This document shows, piece by piece, positions 31,169-39,595 of a stretch of 39,595 nt of DNA. This DNA is from Bondarzewia mesenterica (Eukaryota; Basidiomycota; Agaricomycetes; Russulales; Bondarzewiaceae), in the NCBI GenBank assembly GCA_004802705.1, contig SGPL01000320.1, positions 1-39,595 of the forward strand, given 5' to 3'. The notes under the pieces were generated by a model, which did not search any database, was not told the origin of the DNA, and saw nothing but the letters and a program-made list of their open reading frames with translations. Within the stretch, counting starts at the first letter, position 1; every line of letters starts with the position of its first letter. The translations under genes and the position numbers were made by a program.

Positions 31169-32896
31169 TCAAACGAGATACCACTCCGGGTCGTCGTCGT
31201 GCTTCTCCCCAGCTTCCAATCGCGATTTGACCACAGCGAATGCCGTCGGGACACATTCCAAGTCCGCGTCCCATGTCACCTCGTGCGCACACCGTCGCTG
31301 CCCCTGATCGCGCGACTCGGTGATCGCTTCCTCATCCTCGGGCAGGGCACACCACTGCCGATGCTCGGGGCCAAATCTCTCTGACACGTGAAAATGGAGG
31401 TGATGAATAGGATGGCCATGACGCGCGCGCGCAGAAACGAAGCGCGAGAGAGCGTCGAAAGAGTCCGACGGTTGCGTTGTGATGCGATATATGTGGAGCG
31501 TTGTGAGATTCGGGCAAAGCATCGCCTGCGCATCGCCATCAACGGGAGTCAAGGCGTCCAACACGTGCATGCTATTGCCCGCCTCGACGGGGAGCGACAA
31601 CACGCGGAGCGCGGGGAAGCCGAGAAAGATCTGGCGCCACTGCTCGCCCACAATGAGCCAGTCTTTGAGAGCGCCGCGGAACTCGAGCTTCGGCCCCAGC
31701 CAAAGCTCCTGTACGCAATCCGTCATGCGCCAGCTTAGTAGTGAGATGAACGAGCGGCGAAGAATGAAGCCGTCGTCCAGCGCTCGCAGCTTGACGGAGA
31801 AGGCGGTGGTCTCGTCGCCTCCCAGGTACTGGAAGTCCGAACTCGTTTGTTGGATCTGGAGGAACTTGGGCGTGTGAAGGAAGCGGAGGGGGGATGCATC
31901 TCGGGGGAACAGCGAGCGCGCGCCCCTGAGGAAATCGTCGACCTCATCGGACTCTAGGCGGACAAGGGTCGTCGCTGGAAAGACGAGATAAGTAAGGAGA
32001 ATCCGGATAAAGCTTTCGAGACAGCTTTTGAATGAGACACTCCGCAGGTGCTCCAGACGGACAACAGGACGGTGCGAGCCCGGATCCTGAACGCCGAGCC
32101 ACATATCGTCGGTCGCAACGATATGCAGCACCTCAAGGCGCGGGTTCTGCTCCAGGAAATTAAGGAGACGCGCCACGTCCGGTCGGTCGTAGAAGCAGCA
32201 GCGCAGGGTGAGGTGTGTCAGGCTCGTGACGGAGGGCGGGTAGAAGCAGTCGAGGTACAAGGCCTTCAGGAGCGGGGCGGACCGGTCGAGGACGAGGTCG
32301 TGTGGGGAGAGCGGGCCGCGGTGCTTGTACCAGTCGCACTCCAATTCGAGGACTTCCAGCATAGGCGCGGACTGCGCCAGCAGTTCCATCAGCTCCAGAA
32401 TGCGAGCGTGCGGGAAATCCCTGTTCGTGTGCACTTCGCGCAGGCGCGACAGCTGCTGGCTGATGATGTGAAGGAAATCGTCGCCATCAAGTCTCGTGAC
32501 GTTCAGCCGCATGGGCAAGGTGGCCGAGCGCTCAATGAAAAGGCCGCGGAGAGCGGGATGGAGGCGGGTGTCTACAGTTGTCCACAAGAATGGACAGGAC
32601 AGCGCAATGTTCCGCCAGTGAGCGCATGTGTGCGAGACAAGTACTGCTCTCTGTCCCTCTTGCAAGTCGTCCATTCCCGGATCTGAAAGATGTCTAACCA
32701 GAGCAATGAAGATGTGTGAGAGGATCTCGACAGGAAGTCGATTGATTGCAGCGATGCTTGAGTCAATGTTCGCGGATGGGCTAGCAGGATTCGAGATTGT
32801 GTGCGAGGATGAGCTCGGTTTGCTAACGCTTAAAGATGTCAGATCATCGTTCAAGGCGATCTCAAACTTCTTGGGGTTAAATGCTAAGGACTGCAT
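31169..32896 (-). CDS. F-box protein with leucine-rich-repeat-like C-terminus, single exon
   Basis: An uninterrupted 575-codon frame. The F-box is at about residues 50-110 (INRLPVEILSHIFIALVRHL, then CAHWRNIALSCPFLWTTVD), the standard Agaricomycete form. The remainder shows irregular LRR-like segments (APMLEVLELECDW, VTSLTHLTLRCC, NPRLEVLHIVATDD, FPALRVLSLPVEA, CPNLTTLHIYRI). F-box proteins link targets to Skp1/Cullin1 ubiquitin ligases through the F-box; the target here is unknown. It is one of a very large and fast-changing family in mushrooms. The antisense strand is also unusually open because of GC-rich codon use; those frames are shadows. Confidence 0.9.
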   Translation of the reverse strand: MQSLAFNPKKFEIALNDDLTSLSVSKPSSSSHTISNPASPSANIDSSIAAINRLPVEILSHIFIALVRHLSDPGMDDLQEGQRAVLVSHTCAHWRNIALSCPFLWTTVDTRLHPALRGLFIERSATLPMRLNVTRLDGDDFLHIISQQLSRLREVHTNRDFPHARILELMELLAQSAPMLEVLELECDWYKHRGPLSPHDLVLDRSAPLLKALYLDCFYPPSVTSLTHLTLRCCFYDRPDVARLLNFLEQNPRLEVLHIVATDDMWLGVQDPGSHRPVVRLEHLRSVSFKSCLESFIRILLTYLVFPATTLVRLESDEVDDFLRGARSLFPRDASPLRFLHTPKFLQIQQTSSDFQYLGGDETTAFSVKLRALDDGFILRRSFISLLSWRMTDCVQELWLGPKLEFRGALKDWLIVGEQWRQIFLGFPALRVLSLPVEAGNSMHVLDALTPVDGDAQAMLCPNLTTLHIYRITTQPSDSFDALSRFVSARARHGHPIHHLHFHVSERFGPEHRQWCALPEDEEAITESRDQGQRRCAHEVTWDADLECVPTAFAVVKSRLEAGEKHDDDPEWYLV

Positions 32897-33867
32897 GATA
32901 CTGTCGGGAGATCTGAGGATGAAGATGAACCTCAGCAGCCCAAATACCCACGGAAACCAAGACTCACAGGATAATCATGGCTACGATGACTCTTTCGTGT
33001 CAACCTGCAGATTTCAAAAGCGACTGCCAGTCTCTTGAGGTCCAAGAGCGAGTATAAATGAGTTGTGAAGCGCCGCGGCCAAGTGGTCGCGTTCTCAACT
33101 CCAAGAATATAGAAGGCATATTTATAAACTTCCTTCAACCCCCGTCTACCCTGATTGGCGTTCAGCTTTCATCATCTATCCCCACATTCGAAGGTCAGTG
33201 ACGCCCTGCCCAGTATCCGAACCGCGCTTCGCCCGACAGCAAGCACGCAGGACTGTCGGGTTCGAAATTCTAGAGAAGTCAAGGAACACCAAGAAACACT
33301 TGCCTGCCGATATCAACCAGCCAAGAAGTGGTAATGAGGGAGATATATTCTTCCGCAAGCAGCCATGCTGCTATCATAGTGAATACTGCCGTCAGGAGTA
33401 AGAACAAGAGTGAAGTTCGCCAGTTTCCCCTTTACAGCATTTTTTTTTTCTTCGATTGCCCCGGTGCCCGTCCACTCTGCCCGATGACCGAAACCTTTGA
33501 TTTGTCATGAAGCGGCGTGCAGTGATGGTTGTAAAATTCAAGACAAGATAAGTACTCATTCTTGATAACAATATTAGCCAAACCGAAGTCTCACACGTAC
33601 GAAGAAGTCGGAGCGGTTGGCTCATGATGCATGATGCATCTTTCGCTTCTTATACACTCATGTAAAGAACTGAGGTAAAGTTCTGATGGAAGGCAGGCCA
33701 TAAGTTTCAGTTGCACTCAGGCTCGGATACCCCGACACTTCTGCGGGGAGATCGTACATAACAAAGATCGTGATCCCGATTTTTCTTCCGGTGCTCTGAA
33801 GGAGATCATAGATAACGTCTGTGAGCGATGAATGACAGATGGTGGTGTCTCGAGAGTCTGAACAGTG
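32897..33867. other. Intergenic between the F-box and lipase genes
   Basis: No gene is supported. A tRNA-like D-arm string near 33075-33110 was examined and rejected. ATGATGCATGATGCAT lies at about 33626-33641. Confidence 0.5.
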
Positions 33868-35317
33868 CTATTGAAGAGGTCCGCTCGAACACTCAAACTC
33901 CTGAGTCGGATACCGCTGACAGACGTACTCCGGCAACGGGGGCTCGACGACAGAATCGTAGGGCGACTGTACGGTCAGGATGGATATGACATCTGCAACC
34001 GTTTCACCGAGGATCGCACCGAGCGCCTGCGTGTCAATTTCAACACTTGTCCAGGGTGGTCAGCTGCAGCTAATGAGGGGGGGAAAGTGTGAAAGGGTAC
34101 ATACGTGTCATTGAGGAACCCTGAACAGTATGCCTTGTTGAAACGTGTGGGGCTTGCTACGCCTCCGTGCTGCAGAGCATCAAGCACGAGACCGAAGTAC
34201 CCACTATCGTATGGAGCTGTAGAGTATGAGTGCGCACCAAAAGAAGCAAAACAACTCTGATCAATCTTCGAATTGTACGGCGAGGACGACAATATCATCT
34301 CAAACACGGACCTCCGAGATGATCGACGACATGCAAAAGTCCACACACGCTCGGGTCCTGTATGAGGATGTTTGCAGCGCCGGTGAGCGTAGAGTCAAAC
34401 GGCTCGGGGGGGATGATCTCGTCCTCTGCGGTGAAGATGGAGGTCGTGCCGACCAAGGCAGAACCCCCGTCGATATTCTGTGCACGGAGGTACTGGCTCT
34501 CCTGGGCTTGCTGGAAAATCGACTCGGAACAGTGTCCTTCAAGTACGTTCTGCAGCCCAGATCGTTATCTTCGATGGGTCATGAGTGAATATGGTACTAA
34601 CCAGCCCAAAACAGGCGACGCCGCCGAGGGACGAGCCATGGAAGTCCCCACTTATTCCAACGAACCCGGAGACAAGGCTCTGAGTGCTCGGGAAGAAGTC
34701 GAGAGCCTGTCCACATAAAATTCCCCTTAGCGCTGATCCGCACGACAGAAAATGCTAAACCAAAAATGGTCGCCACTGGACCTACCCAAGGAATATTGAG
34801 TCCCGCTCCCTGAGAATGCCCCATGACAAAGACCTTGCCAGTCTTTGACTTCGCTGCGAGCTGTTGCACATTGAAAGCAACATACTCAGCCGAGATGGCA
34901 GCGTTCCCGAGCGATCGGCCGGGCAGACTGATATAACAAAACGTCGTATCCTGATGGTAAAGGTCAGGCACTCAAAGGCGCGCGCGCGCGCGGCCAGACT
35001 TACCTGGGTTCATGTCTGGAAGAAGTAGAATATAAGGACTCTTGTCCCAGGTTTCAGGGCCCGTACTCGCTTGAAACAGGGCATCGCATTCAGTAGGCAG
35101 GAGAGCAGCATGTCCGCCTCGACTCACCTGTACCGTGAACGAGGAGCACGACACCTCCAGCCTTGCCCAGGATGCCATTTGGACAGGCGAGCGCGTCGGC
35201 CATGGTTTGTGTCGGCACTGAGAACGCGGGATCAGTCCAAGATGAAGCTCGAGGATTAATGACATTTCCAGCAACAAGCCCGGCAGCAGAGAGTACGGAG
35301 TACCACCATTTGACCAT
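33868..35317 (-). CDS. Secreted CALB-type lipase (alpha/beta hydrolase), 7 exons
   Basis: Exons 35317-35128, 35069-35004, 34950-34786, 34706-34602, 34549-34312, 34216-34105 and 34045-33868 give about 350 aa. The start is a signal peptide (MVKWWYSVLSAAGLVAG). Family blocks similar to Candida antarctica lipase B follow: SSWTDPAFSVP, LLVHGTA, TGPETWDKSPYILLLPD and GYDVCYISLPGRSLG. The catalytic triad is visible: Ser131 in GHSQG, Asp218 in TAEDEIIPPE and His252 in VVDHLG. It should hydrolyse ester bonds of lipids or cell-wall polyesters outside the cell; substrate is unknown. A4 at 34938-34941 (plus strand) is one base too long; with three the YDVCYISL motif and the phase of exon 3 are restored. 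The donor at 34311 (GTCCGT) is weak. Intron 2 contains a CG dinucleotide run. Confidence 0.88.
34978..34992. repeat. CG dinucleotide microsatellite in a lipase intron
   Basis: An uninterrupted run of about seven GC/CG units inside intron 2 of the lipase gene. The exact ends are approximate. Confidence 0.7.
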
Positions 35318-36373
35318 TCTCGCAATAAGCAGTCACACTAAGGTCAATGAAGCTGGGGCGTCCGTTCAATTTTTCCTACTTATATCACACATTGTGAAAT
35401 AGATGTCGGCTATGTCAAGAACCCGAACTTCGAATAGTACGGGTCCAATACCATCGTCACGTTCCCAATGACTTCGGTGCAGAACCAATGGGATTGTCGA
35501 ATCAAGGATGTGGAAGAGCGGGAGTGGTGCCGACGCAAATTCCATATAAGCAGCGAATCAAGCGAGGCACATGACTCGGTCACAGGCTTGCCATGAAGTG
35601 GCGAGGAATCCAGCAGGGCCATGGGCAACTAGAGCAACCGCTGCCGCTGCATGCTGCGTGCGGCCGCCTGCGGCGTGATGGAAGCTCGAAAATTCGAGAC
35701 CTAGGATACATGATATCACCTGAAAGTCTCGACGGCGCATCCAGTAAACAAGATGATGACAGAGTACTGAAGACAATTAAGTGTCCACATGATGTTAGCA
35801 GGTCCGTCTCGAGGACTCTAGAGTCTCGATGCAGTGTGCACTGCCATTGTGGGTGCAAGATGAGCGGAAAAGTCAGCGTGAGGCAAAGAAATTCGTTTGT
35901 GCGAAAATTCAGAAATCAGATTGTGCATTATTTCACTTGACCTGTTGTCGCGTGAGGTTACTATAGAATGTCTTCTGGTTCGAGAGAGAAAGCATGGCAA
36001 TAAGTAGCAAAGAGCTGCGCTGTCTTGGCTGAGTCCTGGCTGAGTCTAAGGCAAAGCAACCCAGACGCAGCCGTTGTGGGCAAACTCCATGAGGAAGGTT
36101 ATTCCCACGGATCAATGTATCGCCGACGCGACGCGACGCGAGTCGGAGCGACACACCGGCCCTAATTAATCCTTTGTTGTGCACTCTTGAATACATCGGG
36201 AAGAAAATCACTTGGTACTACTTACTTGCCTTCGTACTCCATAGTATTTTTTGACAATTTTGTTGCTTTCGGAAGAGGCCGTCCATTCTCATCACAGAAC
36301 AAAGGCTGAGTCAAGGCATCCCCAGCGCGCAGCCTTGCAGAAGGACGGTATAAAGAAGCCTCGCTTGCCCAGC
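35318..36373. other. Divergent promoter region of the lipase and SAMHD1-like genes
   Basis: About 1.06 kb between divergent start codons. No gene is supported; minus-strand frames at 35410-35858 are short and show no family signal. A triple ACGCG motif is listed separately. Confidence 0.5.
36126..36140 (+). promoter_or_regulatory. Three tandem ACGCG motifs (MCB-like) upstream of the SAMHD1-like gene
   Basis: ACGCGACGCGACGCG lies 234 bp before the ATG at 36374. ACGCG is the MBF core used by fungal G1/S genes, many of which handle nucleotides. A dNTPase gene is a plausible target. The lipase, on the other side, is about 0.8 kb away. Confidence 0.45.
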
Positions 36374-38971
36374 ATGGCCAGTCACAACTTTCAATCCTCT
36401 CCAGCTCCTGCAAAGAGTATGGTTAGACGATTCAAGGATCCGATCCATGATTACAGTGAGTACCGCCTTTGTCTATCGCTATCGACCGTAAAGTCATTAA
36501 TCCTCGCAACACCACTCGCCGCTCCACCACATTTTTATCAAACTTCCACACGCATGCATTCAAGTCCCAATACCGCTGGATGTATGCGCTATCGTAGACA
36601 CGTACGTCCCCAGCACCCTCAGCCCACGAATCTGCCGGCTAACATTAATTCCTCTAGGAAACATTTCCAGCGGCTCAGAAACATCAAACAACTCGGCACA
36701 TCATACTATGTGTGGCCGGGTGCCTCTCACAATCGCTTCGAGCATTGTCTTGGTGCGTACACCCTTCTCAACCTTCTGCCTTTGCCTCATGCCTCCAATC
36801 TGTGTCGCCCTCCACTGATTTGCTTCTATACATAGGCGTCGCGCATTTGGCACGGTTGATGACCGAACATCTGCAGAAGTCGCAGCCCGAGCTGGCCATC
36901 ACGGACCGCGACGTGCGCTGCGTGATGCTCGCGGGTCTGTGCCATGACCTCGGGCACGGACCTTGGAGCCACGTGTGGGATACCCAGTTCATCCCGCAGG
37001 CACTGTAAGACTTCTTTTTCTAGTCTTGAGCGACTCTAAAACTACTGCTTTGGTGTTGTACAGAAAGGGGAAGAAATGGCAGCATGAAGATGCATCGGAA
37101 ATGATGTTTGACGATATGATCAAGCATTACAATCTCGACATCTCGACGCAGGACGCGACGTTTATTAAGGCCCTCATAATAGGTGACAACAAGCGCTGCG
37201 GGTATGTATCTGATGGCTGCAAGTCAAACTGCCATATCCTGACCATATCTCCTCATCTCGGTCTTTGTATGCACCTTCAGAAACCCACCGGAGAAACCGT
37301 TCTTGTTCGAGATAGTTGCGAACAAGCGCAATGGTATTGATGTAGACAAGTATGCTTACCATCAAAACCTCCTCATGAGGTATTGACTTGACACTCACTA
37401 CCGTGATGTCTAGGTTCGACTACATCGCGCGGGATTCTAATGCGATTGGCGAGCGAGGGAACCTCTCTCTGAGCAGGTTAGTTCTATCTTTGGTCTTGAA
37501 GTCACTTCCTGTGTTCAGCTTTTCACAGGCTCATTGACTCTGCGCGCGTCATTGAGGACGAAATCTGCTACGACATCAAAGACGCCAACCAGATTTACGA
37601 GATGTGCTACACAAGGTGAGCATGTTGATGTTTTGTTTCCAACAGCAATCAAATGCTGATAGAATGACCCTTCTTTAGGTTTTCCCTTCACAAGCGTATC
37701 TATCACCACAAGACTGGTGAGTATATGCGCATGGTTCTGGATCTATTGATTGGTTTATGCTCTTCCCTACGCGCGTGATAGCCAAGGCTATCGAGTCTAT
37801 GGTCATTGACGCCATCCTTGCTGCCGAACCTACTTTGAAGATAGCGGAACAAATCGAGATGCCTGGGAAGTATATGTATCTCACCGACGAAATCATGACG
37901 TACATCGAGCGCCAGGTCGACAGGCCGGTGAGTCCCTCCGTCTCTGTATCCTTCCTAACTGCTCTGAACACTGCACGATTGACTGTGACCCCATCGCGTG
38001 ATGCAGGAGCTGAAAGAATCGCGCCAAATATTCACCCGGATCCACGAGCGCAACCTTTACAAGTGCGTGGACTACAAGGTGTTTGAATGGGATATGCACG
38101 ACGTCATCAAGGCGGAGATTACTCCCGAGCACATCGTCGAGCGTGCGAAGCTCCTCGATGCGCGCCCTGCTTCGCAGGAGCCCGAGGGCGGCGAGTTCGA
38201 CGAGGTTGACGAGCAGCCGAGCCAAACGACGGATGACTTGGAGTTCCGGGAGGATTTGGAGGCACTGAGACCGCAGGACGTTGTTGTCGCGCTCTCGCAG
38301 ATGCACCACGGGATGCAAAATAGTAACCCGCTCGATGCCGTCAGGTTCTATTCGAAGCACAATATCAACAGTATGTATGATATCGTGATATGTCATGGAT
38401 ATGTTTCCCACTCACATCGTGTGCTCCCCCACCCATCGCTGCTTTCTTACAGGTGCTAAGCGCGCGAGGCCTGGAGACCTCTCTCTGCTCATGCCAAACA
38501 ATTTTGGCGAAGTCCTCTTGCGCATCTACACAAAGGACGTCCGGTGCGTTATACTTCCTCTTAAGTTTTCCTAGCCACTAACCACCCACCTCCACCGTGC
38601 ACAGGTATTTCGGGATCGTCCAAGCCGGCTATCGCGCCATCCTTCAAGACATGCGTGCCCGCGAAACCAAGGTGCCCTCCGTGCCGCCGTCGCCGACGAT
38701 AGCCGCAACGGAACCGTCGACGCCCCCGCGGCGCAAGCCAATGTCTCGTGTAACGAGCCGCAGCCAGGGGGTGTTCGGGAGCGCGGAGGCCTTGTCGCCG
38801 TCGCTCTCCGACAACTATTTCATGACTGTTGGCAAGGACTTTGGCCGCAAGCTCCCCACATCGCCGCCGCGCACCCTGCGCTCGACATCAACGGCCAAGC
38901 GTGCGCGGGAGGAGGCCGAGGTCGAGACGGGAGCGGGAATGAGTCCCGTGAGGAAAAAGAGGTCGATGTAG
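36374..38971 (+). CDS. SAMHD1: SAMHD1-type HD-domain dNTP triphosphohydrolase, 13 exons
   Basis: Exons 36374-36455, 36565-36601, 36658-36752, 36836-37004, 37064-37201, 37281-37349, 37414-37476, 37529-37615, 37679-37716, 37782-37927, 38007-38370, 38453-38543 and 38605-38971 give 581 aa, all in phase. The HD metal centre is complete: His in [10 protein letters not shown] (about residue 63), [11 protein letters not shown] (His108-Asp109) and the later Asp in FDYIARDS (about residue 199). Flanking blocks FKDPIHDY and [20 protein letters not shown] are classic SAMHD1 sequence. The enzyme cleaves dNTPs to deoxynucleosides and triphosphate and so limits dNTP pools. There is no N-terminal SAM domain. 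The ~120-residue C-terminal tail is basic and Ser/Pro-rich, with several SP/TP sites ([23 protein letters not shown]) that could be CDK targets, and ends in KKR, a possible nuclear signal. Confidence 0.94.
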
Positions 38972-39437
38972 ATGTGAAGACATCTCGCTGCGCGTGTGGA
39001 TGGAATTTGAAAGGCGCAGATTGTTCGCGACTGGATCGTACGTCTGAATTCTCGGAAATCGAAACTCAAAGGATACTTTTGTCTCGTAATGATATCCTAC
39101 ATCTTTCTCCATGCTCACTGCTTTCTTCAAGCCCCTGTATAATGTCTCGTCTGTGTGCTGTACCTACATATGTTCCGATCGTTCGTTCACACTGTACAAA
39201 GTCGATAACGTCGAGTAGTGCGCCTGTATTGTTACCCTGTACCCATAAAGTGAAGTATGTTAATCGTCATGTATTTACCCTTCAAGCTTCGAGCACTTCG
39301 CAAAGCTATGCAACAGATATGCCTCGCAGAAACACTAGTGTTTTATCTGGGAATGACTGCAAGGCTGAGGTAGGAAAAGAGGGTGGTGTAATTGACAAGG
39401 GCCAAAACTTTACTGGGCATTAGCCGAGAGGGACAAT
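38972..39437. other. 3' flank of the SAMHD1-like gene and 5' flank of tRNA-Lys
   Basis: No gene is supported. An open frame on the plus strand (38974-39423) has no protein-like composition. Confidence 0.55.
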
Positions 39438-39547
39438 GCCCGCCTAGCTCAATCGGATAGAGCGTCAGACTCTTACTGAAGAGGCGGGTTACACGTCACT
39501 GAAAGGTGATGATCTGAAGGCTGCGAGTTCGACCCTCGCGGTGGGCT
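39438..39547 (+). tRNA. tRNA-Lys (anticodon CTT) with a 36-nt intron
   Basis: The acceptor stem GCCCGCC pairs with GGTGGGC (one G-T). The D arm is GCTCAATCGGATAGAGC, the anticodon stem TCAGA pairs with TCTGA around loop CTCTTAA, and the T arm is GCGAGTTCGACCCTCGC. The anticodon CTT is at 39472-39474. The intron 39476-39511 sits at the canonical position after nucleotide 37 and contains AAGAG near its start, able to pair with CTCTT in the anticodon loop, as usual for nuclear tRNA introns. It decodes AAG. Confidence 0.95.
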
Positions 39548-39553
39548 AGTGTG

Positions 39554-39562
39554 TTTTGTTTT
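39554..39562 (+). terminator. RNA polymerase III terminator
   Basis: TTTTGTTTT begins seven bases after the tRNA 3' end. Two T4 runs are sufficient for Pol III termination. Confidence 0.75.
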
Positions 39563-39595
39563 CCTCCCATACCAATTGCATTCCGATACGTTTCT

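Noticed and set aside
31388..32686. Long plus-strand open frames antisense to the F-box gene
   Set aside because: They follow the GC-rich codon pattern of the real gene on the other strand and have no family signal.
33071..33110. tRNA-like string (GCGGCCAAGTGGTCGCGTTC)
   Set aside because: There is no matching acceptor stem, no T arm with TTCGA, and no foldable anticodon arm downstream.
18093..36373. EGT1, laccase and lipase as one secondary-metabolite or decay gene cluster
   Set aside because: They are interspersed with RQC1 and an F-box gene, in mixed orientation, with no shared pathway or common promoter motif seen.
1..39595. A CRISPR array, prophage, operon-type gene cluster or virus-like region
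   Set aside because: The window is intron-rich nuclear fungal DNA; no regularly spaced repeats or viral or phage genes were seen.

Overview
The window looks like a fungal chromosome segment from an Agaricomycete (mushroom-forming or wood-decay basidiomycete). The evidence is very short, dense introns (mostly 50-70 nt, GT...AG), a class-3 basidiomycete laccase starting with the usual mature AIGP, a CALB-type lipase, EGT1, an F-box/LRR gene and a MYND gene family. I rebuilt exon models by hand from splice signals, phase continuity and known family sequence. Nearly all exon lengths close in phase. There are no bacterial-style operons.

Layout. 1-1063: RSA3 (+). 1669-8642: URB1/NPA1 (-), convergent with RSA3; in yeast both products belong to the same early pre-60S complex. 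9005-17905: three tandem (+) paralogues with a C-terminal MYND zinc finger. A 1735-bp transposon with long terminal inverted repeats (TIRs) and a 9-bp target-site duplication (13804-15556) is inserted between the second and third. 18093-20519: EGT1 (-), ergothioneine synthesis, apparently lacking its N-terminal methyltransferase domain. 21854-22186: a small unknown gene (+). 22573-25675: TCF25/RQC1 (+), ribosome quality control. 27984-30365: laccase (+). 31169-32896: F-box protein (-). 33868-35317: secreted lipase (-). 36374-38971: SAMHD1-type dNTP triphosphohydrolase (+). 39438-39547: intron-containing tRNA-Lys(CTT).

Sequence quality matters here. Several otherwise intact genes carry one extra base in a homopolymer (5184-5187, 7694-7699, 9835-9838, 18888-18894, 34938-34941), and isolated Ns are concentrated at 15.6-19.1 kb. 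Assembly over-calls are the simplest explanation, so I do not call these genes pseudogenes on that ground alone.

The most unusual element is the transposon. Its TIRs share a 75-bp identical core, each TIR carries an ACGCG-type (MCB-like) promoter motif, and each TIR points an initiator codon inward: one to an internally deleted RecQ-like helicase with a CCHC knuckle, the other to the N-terminus of a second protein. The arrangement recalls MuDR and suggests a larger autonomous two-gene parent element.
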